In this document: in pieces, positions 23,898 to 36,339 of the stretch
Position numbering within the stretch: the stretch's first letter is position 1
How the letters are laid out: each line of letters opens with the position of its first letter
Assembly: GCF_000499845.2 (NCBI RefSeq)
Contig: NC_023759.2
Location: 42,239,172-42,303,171 of the forward strand
Direction: 5' to 3'
Length of the DNA: 64,000 bases
Origin: Phaseolus vulgaris
Lineage: Eukaryota; Streptophyta; Magnoliopsida; Fabales; Fabaceae
Notes under the pieces: generated by a model
What the model was told of the DNA's origin: nothing
What the model saw: the letters and a program-made list of their open reading frames with translations, nothing else
The model's database searches: none
Program-made: the position numbers and the translations under genes

Positions 23898-26800
23898 TGT
23901 CATTCGCTGAACATTTCCCTTTGTCCTCAAAGTGTGAAGATGCACGATTATGAATTGGGCTTGTGGGGTTTGGGTCGCAATTAGGGTTTAAGTGGGTTTC
24001 ACAAGTAAGTGTAAGGTTTTGGAGGTTGGGTAACATGTGGGGTGCAACGACCGTAGGGAACAAAGGCACATGACACTTCTTAAATGCATGACCATGTGGC
24101 GTTTGCGGATTGGGGGACACATACGGTGGTCTCAATGGGTTTGGTGGATTAGGGTTTTCGGAAGATGGTAAGTTCATAAGTGGAGTTTGAAACTAGAGTG
24201 TCCCCCTATTGGTGAGTGATGAAATTCACTGATGATGCGTTTGTGGAAGTCATGAGCTAAAGGAAGAAAAATCTTATGGCGGAAGAAAAAGCAATCCTTG
24301 TCTTGTGGGAAATTGATTAGCCAAAGGTTGGTCGTTTGTGTGCAAAAGTATTAAGTGTTGGCCTTCTGAAGTGGTAAAGTATTGTTGCAATTCCTTTAAA
24401 ATGGTGGGCAGCAAGGAGAAAATGGCTAGGAACAGTGATAGAGGCGGCAACTCCTAGCGGGAGAGTAAATCAGCCACCACATTAGTTTTTCTAGGTTTGT
24501 AAATTATTTGAAAATCATATCCTTGAATCTTGGTTGTCCATTTCTATTGGTCTGGTGTTTGAATTGTTTGTGATAATCGTGTGTTGAGGCTTTTTTTATC
24601 TGTGTAAATTTTGAAATGGTTTCCTAATAAGTATTGACACCATTTTTTGATGACTTTTGTGATTGCATACATCTTTTTTTTTTTATGAGCAAAGAATGAA
24701 ATTAAATTAAGAGGGATACAAAAGGGGTATCCCAACCCTTTTACATAAACCAAACCACATTAAGAATAAAGAGATGAACAGACACCCCAGAAGCAATAGA
24801 TAGATAATGTTTGCTGCATAAGCTAGACATCCTATTCCAGCTAGCACCGTGCTCGTATTGGAATGCTATAAGCACTGCAAACTGCAACTACAAAATCATC
24901 AAAATACACCAAAATATTGGTTTTCTCCATCACCTCATTAACATTCCTTCTACCTAGCTTGCAGTGGCACGATTGTAGCACTTGTCACAGAATTAATCAC
25001 TTCAATGCAGCATCTTCCATTCGCTTCTTTTTGGACTTTGGCTTCCCCCTGTTTGCTCCTTTTAAGCTCACTTTTATCAGAAACCAGCTTCCTACTTGCC
25101 AGGGTCCATCTCGCACTTAGATTGGTTGGAGTTTACAACTTCGACTTACACAAAACCCTGAACCAGCATACACCCTGCCTTTATTGGTCTGTTATAAGAC
25201 ACATCAAAACAGAATCCTCCATCATGTCCTTAACATTCCTTTTGACTCCCTTGCATACAAGCACATATGTCATTTCCATCTTGCACCAGCTGCAGGCCGT
25301 GACAAACCCACCAACACCTCCAACCAACTATAAATCCAATATAGGCCGTATTCTTAAAACTCTTGGCATCTGAGAGTCCTAATTATAACTTCTAATGCAA
25401 AGCATTGGATTAAGAATCCAGTCTACGAAAGAATAAGTAAAGGAATGCACCTTGTGCGTACATCTCTCTAACATGCATGGAGGTTGCTTGGAGGCGGGAA
25501 CACATTTTTTTACTGAAAAAGGGCGATTAAGTGATTGGCCTGGATAAGCACTACTCCTACAGCGATCGCGGATGCGTCGGTGTCGTTAACAAATGGTTGG
25601 TTGAAATCAGGAAGCGTAGATTAGGAACCTTTGTTATTTCTGCTTTCAATGTCGTAAATGTCTGTTGTGTTGTATGTGGCCATGTAAATCTTTAACAATG
25701 TAATAAATCAATGAGAGGAGTGGCGGGAGTGACGTAATTACGAACAAATTTTTTGTAGAAAACGATGAGATCGAGGAACGCTCTTAAAGTCGTGAGAGAA
25801 CGTGGTTGAGGCCATTCTTTGATTGCTCTTATTTTTTCTGGGTTAAGGGTCACTCCAACTAGGGAAATGATGTGGCTCAAGTAACTTACTTTTGTGGTAG
25901 CAAAATTACATTTAGAAAGCTTAGCAAAAAATAGTATGGTTTCTAACAAGTTTAGAATAAGGTTCAAATGGGTTAGGTGGTCCTAAATTGTGGGGTTGTA
26001 AAAAAGAATGTCATAAAAAAAACTAAAACAAACCGTTTGAGGTAGGGTCATAGGAGATCATTCATGGTTGCCTAAAATGTTGAGGGAGCATTAGTCAAAC
26101 CAAAAGGCATGACTAGAAACTTATAGTGGCCATCAGTAGTTCTGAAGGCTGTTTTGTGAGTGTCATCTAGGTTGAGCCTAATCTGGTGATACCCTGAATA
26201 CAAGTCAATCTTAGTAAAAATTGTAGTTGGCCATAATTCATCTAGGAATTCATTAATAGTGGGTATATGGAAGCAGTCACGTATGGTGATTGCATTGAGT
26301 GCTTTGTAATCTACATAGAAACGCCAGGTGCCATCTTTCTTTTTTTATGAGAAGTACTGGGGAAGAAAATGGGTTGGTATTAGGTTTGATGAACCTTTCT
26401 CTCAGCATCTCTTTAATTAAGTGTGTGATAGTATTTTTTTGAGAATGAGGATAACAGTATGGGCGTACATTAATAGGGGCGGTGTTGGGTAAGAGGGGAA
26501 TATGGTGGTCATGGGGTCTTGGTGGGGGTACACCTTGGGGTGTTTTGAAGATGGACTAATGTTGGCGTAGGATAACTTGAATGGACGGGGGTAATTGGTA
26601 TAGTGGGGATGATGGTGTCTATGAGTTGTAGCAGTGAGGGTGATTTGTTTGTTGAGGTGAGTGAATGCAACGTTAGGGATAACAAAATTTGCTTGAATGG
26701 GGCCCAGCATGTGCAACCACTCAATTCCCAAAACGACGTCCTCTCCTTCTATAGGTAGGAGAAAGAAAGGTATAGTGAAAACTGATGTTTGAAGAGATAT

Positions 26801-27500
26801 TTGTACTGGGAGAAATGACTTGACATGTTATGAAGACGTCATTACCAGCCATGACTTTAAAAGGTGGTCTGGGTTGAATCGGGAGGTGTAAGTGTTTGGC
26901 AATGCGAGGTCGAAGGATATTGTGGGAGTTGCATGAGTTTATAAGAACTGTGACTGGCAAATTGTGGATGAGGCCTTAGAATTTTAAAGTTTGGGCGAAA
27001 AAATTCTTGTAAAGGTGTGGGGATAAATGGAAATGGACCATATTTGCATGGTGAATGGGATCAATAGGGTCTTCGAGAACCTCAAAAAATGGTTTTGTGT
27101 CATCTAAGACTAGCACAAACCGGGAGGTGGAACATTTGTGACCTAGGATGAATTTCTCATCACAATTATAGCATAGGCCTAAAGCGCGACGCTCTTGCAT
27201 TTATGTGGGGCTAAAGCGTTTTATTGGGAGGTTACGGGTTGGGGACGGGTAGTGAGTGTATGGGTGGGGTTAAAAACATTGGTGTATGAAGGGGGGCGAG
27301 TTGTTCTAGGCTTGGAATCCTTGATTTTGTCTTTAGTGAGTTTAATTAGGTCAATAGTTTGGGAGATGAAATAAGGGTTCAAGATGGTAAGTTTTCTGCG
27401 GATCTCAGGGATAAGATCATATATGAAACAGTTGAGAATGGTTTTCGAAGTCAAACCATGTACACAATTGCATAATTTCTCAAATCTGGTTTTGTGGTTT
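23898..27500 (-). mobile_element. Degenerate Ty3/Gypsy retrotransposon, internal region
   Basis: Minus-strand domains in the usual order: gag end at about 27490-27221 (NCFIYDLIPEIRRKL, ending KIKDSKP); zinc knuckle CYNCDEKFILGHKC at about 27160; protease-like VLINSCNSHNILRPRIAK at about 26940, with the family DSG changed to NSC; reverse transcriptase about 26420-25980, with [13 protein letters not shown] and [12 protein letters not shown] but stops, a frameshift and a damaged active-site motif; RT connection and RNase H about 25967-25470, continuing at 24660-24480 with YLLGNHFKIYTDKKSL; integrase zinc-finger start at about 24470-24190. The rest of integrase is missing. A LINE fragment interrupts RNase H. 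All is dead coding sequence, and no LTR pair was identified. Confidence 0.75.
24675..25454 (-). mobile_element. 5'-truncated LINE insertion inside the Gypsy RNase H
   Basis: The insert interrupts the Gypsy codons for MYAIT. Near-identical 11-bp direct repeats flank it: TGCATACATCT at 24664-24674 and TGCGTACATCT at 25455-25465, one mismatch. On the minus strand it ends with GGGATACCCCTTTTGTATCC, a CATTCTTTGCTCAT segment and an A tail (T run at 24674-24684 on the plus strand). A poly-A end, a target duplication and a missing 5' part are the marks of target-primed LINE retroposition. The 780-bp body has no reading frame of note and is probably 3' UTR. Confidence 0.7.
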
Positions 27501-28962
27501 GTTGGTGAAGCTTGAATAATTTTGGTTGGTGGTTTGTGTGTGAGAAAGGGCTAAAACGTAATTCTAAGGAACATGTGAATTTGCAATAGGAAACATTTAT
27601 AAATGCATAAATTTATTTATTTAATATAAATTTAGTAATTTTACTTTATATTTTTACTCATTTTATATTTTTAATGTATATTTTAAATAATTTTAAAAAA
27701 AAATATAATCAATAACAATAGTAGTTTTATAGAATTTTATATTTTCTTCTATATTTCATTTAATTTATTTATGAAACATTATAATAATAACAATTTTTTT
27801 TAATTATATTATAAAACTAATATCATCAAAAACAAAATTAGTTTACTCTTAAATTATTTTTTATTTTGTCCCTTCTTTGAACCCATTAAAATTTAATGTT
27901 ATTATTTTTTATTGATTGATTTAAACTAATTTTCTATATAATAATTCAATCCTTAATATGAATTTTAAAATTCTACTTTATATTTTAACTCATTATATAT
28001 TTTTTATTGCATTTTTTATAATCTTTTAAAAACTTGTGATCAATAATAACAATAGAGATAATAATAATGTTGTAAAATTTTATACCTTTCTCTTATCTTT
28101 CATTCATTTTTTATACAAATCATTATAATAATAAAAATAATAAAAAGTCTAAATTACATTACAAAACCAAAATTTATTCATCCTTAAATTATTTTTTAGT
28201 TTGTTAATTCTATCAAAATAATTATAATTTAATCTCAACATTTTAATCAATGACTTAAAATTATTTTTCTTTAATTTTAATTTGATTTAAAATTATTCAA
28301 TATTCAGAGAGGCGAATTTCAGAGGAATTAAAAAATTGTTTTTTGAAAAAGTATTACTCTAGGGAAAAATAAAAAAATTAATAAAATGATGGCAGCAAAA
28401 TTAGAGATGCTTAGGTGAGGAAGATGATTCAAAAGTCTTAGTTCAAGTAAATCCATTCCGAAACCTAACTGCTAGTCTTCTTTAATTTTTTTAGTTTTAT
28501 GTTATTTTTCATACAAATTAGATATGTTTTCTACATGAAAAATTATATTTGAAAATAATTTAAAAATATATATATACATACTTTTTTTATTATATTTATT
28601 ATTCATTTGCATTATTTATTTTTTACTCTTAATCGCCTAAGGCAAATTATATCAAACTAATATTTTAGGGTTTAGGATTTAATAAAACGATAAAACGAGA
28701 AGATACACGAGAGTTTAGGGTTTTATTTACAAATAAAACTAATAATGTTTTTCACTTCAATAAAACGAGGAGATACACATAGATGAAATGATAACAGTTC
28801 TTACAAAATTATCTTTATAAAATATGACGAAATTAAATATACATTTTAAAGAATTTAAAAGTACTTATTATAAACTACTATTATTAAAACTACAATATAT
28901 TTTTCTGTCTTTATTCATTAAAGTTTCATTTCAAGAGAGAGGGAGAGAGAGAACATGGGCGT
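27501..28962. other. AT-rich intergenic DNA
   Basis: Very AT-rich, with repeated TTTTATATTTTT and AATAATAATA patterns. No coding or repeat element recognised. A small purine repeat of GAGAGAGAGG type lies near 28935-28952. Confidence 0.55.
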
Positions 28963-28996
28963 GTGCCAACAGGGGCCTACAGCACTGTTGCCCATT
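28963..28996 (+). repeat. Short conserved block downstream of the WDR26-like gene
   Basis: GTGCCAACAGGGGCCTACAG followed by CACTGTTGCCCATT recurs at 19329-19363 with one substitution and an extra AT. It lies about 270 bp past the stop codon of the WDR26-like gene, in or near its 3' UTR. The GGGCAACA and TGTTGGCAC parts of the reverse strand could pair loosely. No function is known. Confidence 0.4.
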
Positions 28997-29262
28997 GACC
29001 CAAGAGTAAATCTTAAGTTAAACCCATCAGTTTCAGCACACAATCTGATAAATAGTGGGTTAAATATGAAATTAAAGAAAGTGAGATATACAGATGGGTA
29101 ATGTACACCCAAGATTCCAAAATTCTTGCATGGGTAAACTAGACTTTACAAACTCATGCTGTGACCTGAACACACTTTTGCGTGTGGGGGGATGGGGAAG
29201 AATATAACCAAAACTAGGCTACACTACACCTGAAATTTTAACATTCAACGTGTTCATCTAAT

Positions 29263-32200
29263 CTACTCAACTTCACCTTCTTTTTTTTGGAAGCTGGGTC
29301 CCCATATACGAATTGTATAATCATCACTAGCAGATGCCAGCATTTGTGGTATTTTGGGGTTCCAGCTCACACAGTTCACAGTCATGGAGTGTCCGGATAG
29401 AACCTCTATCGGTGTCGGATTCCGACGGTTCCAAATGTATACCTGAATTAAACAAAATTTGAAGGTGATTTAACTAAATGTTTACTAACAAATAACAATA
29501 ACAATGCCTTGCAAAACAGGTAAATGGTTTATAGGGAATGTCTATATAGAACCACAAGAACAGGGGATTACCTGTGAATTTTCACTACCACTGGCGATAA
29601 AAGTGTTATTCAATCCACCAAAGCATGACCTTATCACATACTTGTGTTGCTTGTGGCCCTTAAACCTGGATGGCATATCCCATTTCCCATCCACATCCCA
29701 CATATGAATCTCCTGACTGTTGAGATTGACAATGAAGAACTTACTGTCTCCTGAAACTGAAAGGGATGTGATTGGGTGCTCCTCTGAAATGACTCGCTCT
29801 GAATTTGTTCCCATATGCAGAATACGAATTTCTTTATCTAAAAAGATGCTGATAAGATATTCACCGTCTGGAGTAACAGCAAGATCTACGACCTTGGGCA
29901 TCCTCATTCCTCTCCACGATTTGATCACGTTTCCATCACAATCCCACATGCAAACACCCTTTTCAGGGTCAGAACTGCCACACGCAAACTGTTTTGAGTT
30001 GGGAAACCAGGCACAAGAGCTGACAACAAAGCCTTGATTCCCAAATGTACGCTTGCATGTACCTGTTTCAACGTCCCATAGCTTCAAAACTTCTGTGTTC
30101 CCACATGTTAGTAACTTGGTGTCATCAGGACTCCATGCTACAAAAGATACAGCATGTTGGTGACCATTAAGTGTATGTTTCAGTGTCAATATCCCATCCT
30201 CCAGCACCTGACAGATGTTTTCAGAACATTTGAAATGTTTGAAAGGGTGAGAGTTGTACTTTATTTGAGATGTTGGGCTAAACGCACGTTCCAGTATTGA
30301 TTGATTGATTGATTTCCAAACAATTAGAGTGTTATCTTAGTTCACAAAACATTAACCTCTTCTATCACGCTAAATAATCAATAATTGATTATTCTAATTA
30401 ATCAATAAATATAATTAGTTATATTCTAACACAAATGTTAATATTCTAAGAAACTGCACAGCTCCAATGCCAATGAACTTGTCCTTGTTAGACAAACTGT
30501 ATTCCGTTAAGAAAAATAAACCTATCTTTATAACCATGAAATGAAACTATGACCTGCTTGTTCACGGCTAAAAGAACTACAATAGTGTGCTGTACATCCT
30601 CCTAGTATGGGTCAACTGTATTCACAGTCAAATGTCTAAAATGAAATTGAAACTGGAAAATTTAGAGGGCAGAATGACCCCACTTAAAAAAATGTCTTTT
30701 AATATTACAAAGTTTCAGCCATTATCAGCATTAGGAAAATTACCATCTGCCCCTACGAGTACTTTATCTGATCTCCAACAAATGAAAGACCCCTTAGACA
30801 ACTTAAAAGAAAAACAGATTTGTTATAACAGAACTTCAAGCCTTTTTTGGTATTATGCCCAACCCGAGCCCTTACAAGATAGGATTTAGTGGATTGGCTA
30901 TTGAAACAGACTCAGCAGGTGACCCAAAAAGCATTGATCAATTCTATCCAGTTACTAGTAAAATCAAAACTAGCATTGAACCTCAACCTATTATATAAAC
31001 CCGTCCATCTAAATTCAAGATCGTATAATTTGGGTGGATATTCGTATATCCATGGATATCAAATCAGATAGGACATCAGTGTTCTAAGATAGATATTGAA
31101 GGATATTGCTGAAAGAATTGGTAACAAAATAAGTTACGGAGGATGGCACTACTCTAGTACCCTGTTGTGTGTATTGGGATCCCACATGAGTAATCTTATT
31201 GATAACCAATAAGAGATACAATAATAGTGAACAAAATCAATATCTAATAATAAGAAATATTAGTAAGATATTTCTCCATCAAATCATATCATATCTCCCT
31301 ATTTAATGTAATTGAATCATATCTCTAACATAATTAACTCATATCTCTAACATACATAACTCTGATCTTATAGTATTTTAAGATGTAGAACAGAGACTTA
31401 AAATTTAATTTTTCAAATAGGATAGGAAATGTATATTGGTCAGATATCTCAAACACAATATGAACAGCTATAAATCGCCGAATTCTGATATTTCCCTAGC
31501 CATCTCTTACAATTAATGAATGTCCTACACCAAAAAGTGAGCCATAAGTATGGGCTTCATGCCAGTAAAGTACCCATGTTAGTTAGGGCTTTATATTAGT
31601 CTCACTCCACTCCTCTTTCCAGCCAACTTGTTAGTATAAATAAGACCTTAACTGGCCTATTCCATTCTCGTTTATATTATCTATCTGAACATACAAAAGT
31701 TTTTAGGTGTGAAATTGCCAAGAAACTGCCAGCTCATTAATTTTCCATAATTCCAGCTGTAAATGGAAAAAAGGTCACAACAATCTATAAAAATTCCCAC
31801 CATTTAAATGAAGGTTGCAAATATTTTTCCTTGGTGTGGAAATGACAGGTTTCTTTTTTTAATAGGATAAAAGCTCGACAAATGATGAAGAAAGAAATAT
31901 AGAATTTTGGATTAAGACATCATCCAAGATAGAGAGAGAGAGAATAAAAAGGCAGGTCTGCACAATAAATCCTTCAAAACCCCATCTATTTTTATTTATC
32001 TTATGAATAACATATCTGAAGATGCAACATTCTCAGAGATTGATCATTTTGCAGTCTGCATGATTCTATGCTTCTAGCAACAGCATATTAAACTTACATA
32101 GAAAATGTTACAGAAAAGAAAATAACATCTTATTCATCAAATATATGTGGTCCTACAATCAAGATTGTTTCTCTTACATCCAACAAAATAATGGTAATGT

Positions 32201-34998
32201 CACTCTTAGGGTTCCACCCTAATGTCAATAGTGCATGGTTAACTCAAAATATGGACATTTGGACCAATCACACTCATGTTCACTGCCCTAAAAAAATTGC
32301 AAATCCTGCTCCATTAACATTTTCTGAGAAAACACTGTCGCCTTATGGGAACACCTGCAACCTAGTACCACCACATCAAGACCACAAACCCTCAAAAGTA
32401 ATAGTGATTTATGTACCGGATCAAAGATGCAGGCCATTCCACTTAATAAGGGGATAAGAAAAAGCATTGGAAATTCCTTTTAACTGCATCGTGCTATTCC
32501 CTTCAAAATCATCCAAATTCTTCACGTCCATGAGATCCTCAGTTTTACATAAATAAGCACCAGAATAAGCACCTGATTTGCAATCTTCATACCACTGACC
32601 ATGGACAGCCTTGTCCAATTGAGGAAATAAGACACTTAAAATATAAATTTCAAATTTTGAAGTGATGCCAGTAATCCAGATCCCAAAATCAACAAAATAC
32701 TAGCGTTCAACTACAATGATTTTGGAGCTTCTATTGATTATTCATTATCTGCCTATGCTATAATAATGAGAACTAAGGCATTCATGGAGCCTTATAACAA
32801 ACCTCCAGTAACCAGGACTAAGAAATATATGAGCGGACAATGATGTAAAAAATCCATTTCAGTGATGACAGCATCCATCTTTTAATCCTTCCAAATTAGA
32901 TTCTTGCAAGGTCCTGAAATCCACTTATTTCCTATTCATGTTAGCACCTGTTCTAGCTCAAATTTGTGAGTACTTCTAGTTCAAAGTTGCAAGTACCTTA
33001 AGCTAGAGCAGTACCAAACAAAACAAGAAACATATTCTTTCTTCTTTAAATAAATTCCAAAGTCCAGACATGATACTGAACCTTAAGTATCCTTTCCTTC
33101 TATAGTTTATCCCTTCCTTTTTTCCTAAGCTCCAAAATATTAAGCTATCAAGCTCAATAGATCAAACAATCTCCAACCATTAGAATAATATTATAAATAA
33201 AGTATTTTCCACTCAATCTAAATGATATTTAGGGAGGGTTTGCCATGAAATGAACCTAAATTACAGTGAATATAAATAGATGCGAGTTTGCTGACAAATT
33301 TTTTCGTACATATTAGGAGATAAAACACAAATTGACATTTCTGAAGAAACAATTTGGATGAATCTTATAAAGCTAAAATAAACACTTCTTCATATTACAA
33401 CAGCATGATACCTTCCATATGATGGCTGTGCAATCATTGGATGAAGAGGCTAGGTACTCCCCATTATTCGAAAATTGAACAAACCAAACTTCATTTTTGT
33501 GTCCAGTCAATATCTGTAATGATAGAAAGAAAAAATTGTTATTTATCTAAGGCATGCAATATCCCACGTTAGAAAAGATTAATTTGGAATTTATGTTCAT
33601 GATTCAAAATCTGATTTATCTTCTTTTGCCACGCAAAAAGCTTCCATACTACTCAATCTCTTGGCATATACCCAAAAAGAACTACAAATTAGGGATCAAA
33701 ATGATCATGAAAACTGTGTCTTATCATACCAGTTCTTGATATATGAAAAACCCGTTACCAGACTCATGGCTGGCTAATACGTATTAAATTCTTAGAGGGG
33801 GAGAATATAAAATGAAAAACAAAATCTGAAAGTGAAAGTGTATTCTAATTATTTGATTTGACAAGGTGTAAGACTCTAAGAAGAGTCTGCAACAATCTAT
33901 AAAATGTGCTGATTCAGAACAGTTACAACAGAAATTAAAAAACCCAACTAACTGAGAGAACAGAACAGTGATTGGTGTGGAGATTATATATCTAACAATA
34001 TAGATATGGTATAGGAAATGCCAATAAACTATGGTGCAAGAAAAAGGGTGGTAGTTTCGAGTGAGCATAGTATATGCATTTTTCCTTTCCCTTTTATAAT
34101 ATTTCACTGAAACTCATAACGGGGAGTTGGCTTGACCAGCTACAAACTATCCCTCCTCTCCTTTGTATAACAATATTCCCTTTTACATAACTTCTAATGG
34201 GAAGTCCGAAAGATAATCTAAGCCCAAAACTGACCATAAAGGCAATAAAAATTAAGATTCTTAAAAACCCATAGCCAAAAAATGATGTAAATAGAACACT
34301 TGCACACGTCACACACACACACAACTCACCTGAGTCGTTCTAGTAGGAATCTGATCCCTGCTGCAGCAATGATCCTCATAAAGCGATATCCGATTCGACG
34401 AACAATGATACATACACGAATCGACCCAGGCCGTAACAGAAGATTCTACCAAGTGCTCCAGCCTTGCTTCAGGCACTGATATCGGAGGAGGCAACAAATT
34501 TTCCAAATCCGCCAACAACTTTCTTCTCAGACCATGTACAACAGCATCGTCATCGTCATCATCATCATCATCAACTGCAGCTAACTCCATATCCTTAAAC
34601 GAAAGCATGCACATAGCCAGACTGTGAACTTTGCACTTGTCCACATCCAAGGTAGAAACCTGTTTCCTCAACACCCCTAAAGCCAACGCATCTTCACCGC
34701 AATTCAAATACTCCATAACACACTGTCTTAAAACAAGAAACATGGCAGATTCCTTTGTTTCCCCCAACACATCCTTTATGGAATTGAGATACTCAATGCC
34801 ATCGTCCCAATCCCCATTCAATATAAACGATTCAAGCAACTTAAGCTCATTGGACCTGTACGAAATGCCAGATTCTAATTCCAAACAGGAGGCAGAGTTA
34901 CTGTAACCTAAGGAATACAGACACTGAATTATGATCCTAACAAATTCATGCCTTCTAATCAACCCTTCGGTACCGAGTACCTCACAAGGATTCTCCAT
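29263..34998 (-). CDS. WDR26: WDR26-like protein with LisH, CTLH and WD40 domains
   Basis: Four exons on the minus strand, 34998-34330, 33513-33412, 30207-29572 and 29442-29263, all GT-AG and all phase 0, give 528 residues. Residues 13-44 form a LisH motif ([18 protein letters not shown]), about 48-105 a CTLH domain, 143-151 a run of nine Asp, and [17 protein letters not shown] joins to the propeller. From 224 to the end lie WD40 repeats such as [30 protein letters not shown] and [13 protein letters not shown]. The order matches plant WDR26, a partner of RanBPM in the CTLH/GID E3 ubiquitin ligase complex. The start at 34998 is the only in-frame ATG upstream of LisH. The N-terminus is shorter than plant homologues I recall with a charged extension. 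Intron 2 is 3.2 kb and carries repeat sequence. Confidence 0.92.
30208..33411 (-). other. Large intron 2 of the WDR26-like gene
   Basis: No coding exon is visible within it on either strand. It holds a block at about 31803-32150 shared with 19905-20250, a TTGA tetranucleotide repeat near 30297-30312, and around 31550-31690 an LTR-like stretch with a TATAAATAAG box on the plus strand that I could not confirm. The intron separates the first WD40 repeat from the rest of the propeller. Confidence 0.5.
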
Positions 34999-35015
34999 AC
35001 ACGAATAAGATGCAT
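34959..35015 (-). promoter_or_regulatory. Upstream ORF overlapping the WDR26-like start codon
   Basis: An ATG at 35015 opens an 18-codon frame ([18 protein letters not shown]) that ends at 34959, past the main start at 34998 and in another frame. If the mRNA begins near 35150, as the TATA-like sequence suggests, scanning ribosomes meet this ATG first. Overlapping upstream ORFs usually lower translation of the main frame. Confidence 0.5.
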
Positions 35016-35170
35016 GTATAAAACGAGAACAAATCGAAACGCACACAATTTGGTGAAAAGAATTCGGAAAATCGGGAAAAAGAAAAGCAAAAGGTAAACC
35101 CTAGATGCTAGATGAGTGAGATGGTTTTGGAAAGGTTCAGAACAGTTGGAAAGTAGAAGCAACGGAACAG

Positions 35171-35190
35171 AGTATATAAATATACGTGTG
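35171..35190 (-). promoter_or_regulatory. TATA-like element of the WDR26-like gene
   Basis: The minus strand reads TATATTTATATACTC, about 180 bp upstream of the main start codon. It is the only TATA-like stretch close to the gene. Confidence 0.45.
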
Positions 35191-35292
35191 CAGAAGATGG
35201 CGAAAAGAATCAAATGGAAGCTAAGAATAGGATCAAGCGTAGAACTCCGAAACTTCAAAACCAGAATACAATGAAAGAAATCATAGTTAACG

Positions 35293-35298
35293 CACGTG
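35293..35298. promoter_or_regulatory. G-box CACGTG upstream of the WDR26-like gene
   Basis: CACGTG followed by G, the core bound by plant bZIP and bHLH factors, lies about 295 bp before the start codon. A TGACGTG element at 35338-35344 is close by. Together they resemble an ABRE/G-box promoter; binding is not shown. Confidence 0.4.
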
Positions 35299-35369
35299 GT
35301 TCTTTTTTCTCCGGGCTCGGTCTCTCTTATCCGCAAGTGACGTGTGCCATGGCTCCAATCATCCACCAC

Positions 35370-36330
35370 TTCGGATTTTAATTTATTTTTATCAACTAAA
35401 CTCTAATTGAGTTGGGCTTTATTTACACACTCAACCCCAAAACTTCTATCTAAACCCCTAACTCCAACTACTTTTCTCAATGCATCTATTTGCTAATGAT
35501 AACATGTGTTAAAATCTCATCTCTTCATTCAATAAGCTCTTGCAATAAATTAGATGTGAATGTTTGGTGAAGATAATCTATGGTGATTTGACTATGAAAG
35601 ATTCACAATCTTTTATGAATCTAATATATTATCTGTTTTATTTTATTATTTTATTATTATTTCACAATTGCATAAAACTAGTATTTTGTAAGAAAACGCA
35701 ATGCTTGGGATAATTAAAAGCATAACTCTAATTTGTCTTCAAAATGCATTAAATATATTTTAATGCATGTTTTAATCCATACATATTTTTCGTAGAGAAG
35801 GGAATGGATACATGTAAAATATATTTTACCTGACGTGGTTCCTTATTCTTCTGGATAGTTCCCTCTATTATCTTTACACTGTTTTTATCATAATGGTCTC
35901 AATCACAAGGCAAAATAAAATTAAATGAAAATAAATAAGGGAAGAGTGTAATAATATCGAGAAAAATATCATAAAATTAAAATAAAATAAAATAGGAAAC
36001 TAAATCAAACTCATGCAAGAAATAATATAAAACAAAAATTTAAAAAAATCAAAAAGTAGCCTAAGTAAGCAAATTATATTAGGAGTTTAAACCAAAAAAT
36101 AAAAAATAAAGATAAAAGGACAAACAAGAAAACATTTTCTAATAAGTAGCTTTCAAAAGGACAACAAAGTGAAACGATTGAATCTCAACAATCCAATCAG
36201 ATGCACCCTTGTTTGCATTCAATAATGGTAATAAAATTCTATGATGGTGTTGCACATCATTATCATTTTTTTATTTAGTTGATCTGTTTTGAATGTCATT
36301 TTATTGACTTTCACTCTAGCTTTATGATGA
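35370..36330. other. AT-rich intergenic DNA
   Basis: No gene recognised. There is a run of AAAATAAAATAAAATA type near 35970-36000. The high-GC promoter of the WDR26-like gene ends near 35350. Confidence 0.5.
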
Positions 36331-36339
36331 CGTATCGAT

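Noticed and set aside
24917..25373. Plus-strand frames in the LINE insertion
   Set aside because: They lie antisense to a retroposed 3' UTR, show no domain, and are bounded by the insertion itself.
29720..30037. 105-codon plus-strand frame
   Set aside because: Antisense shadow of the WD40-coding exon 3 of the WDR26-like gene.
34959..35369. 136-codon frame on the minus strand upstream of the WDR26-like gene
   Set aside because: Only its last 18 codons matter (as an upstream ORF). The rest extends across the TATA-like promoter region and looks hydrophobic by chance.
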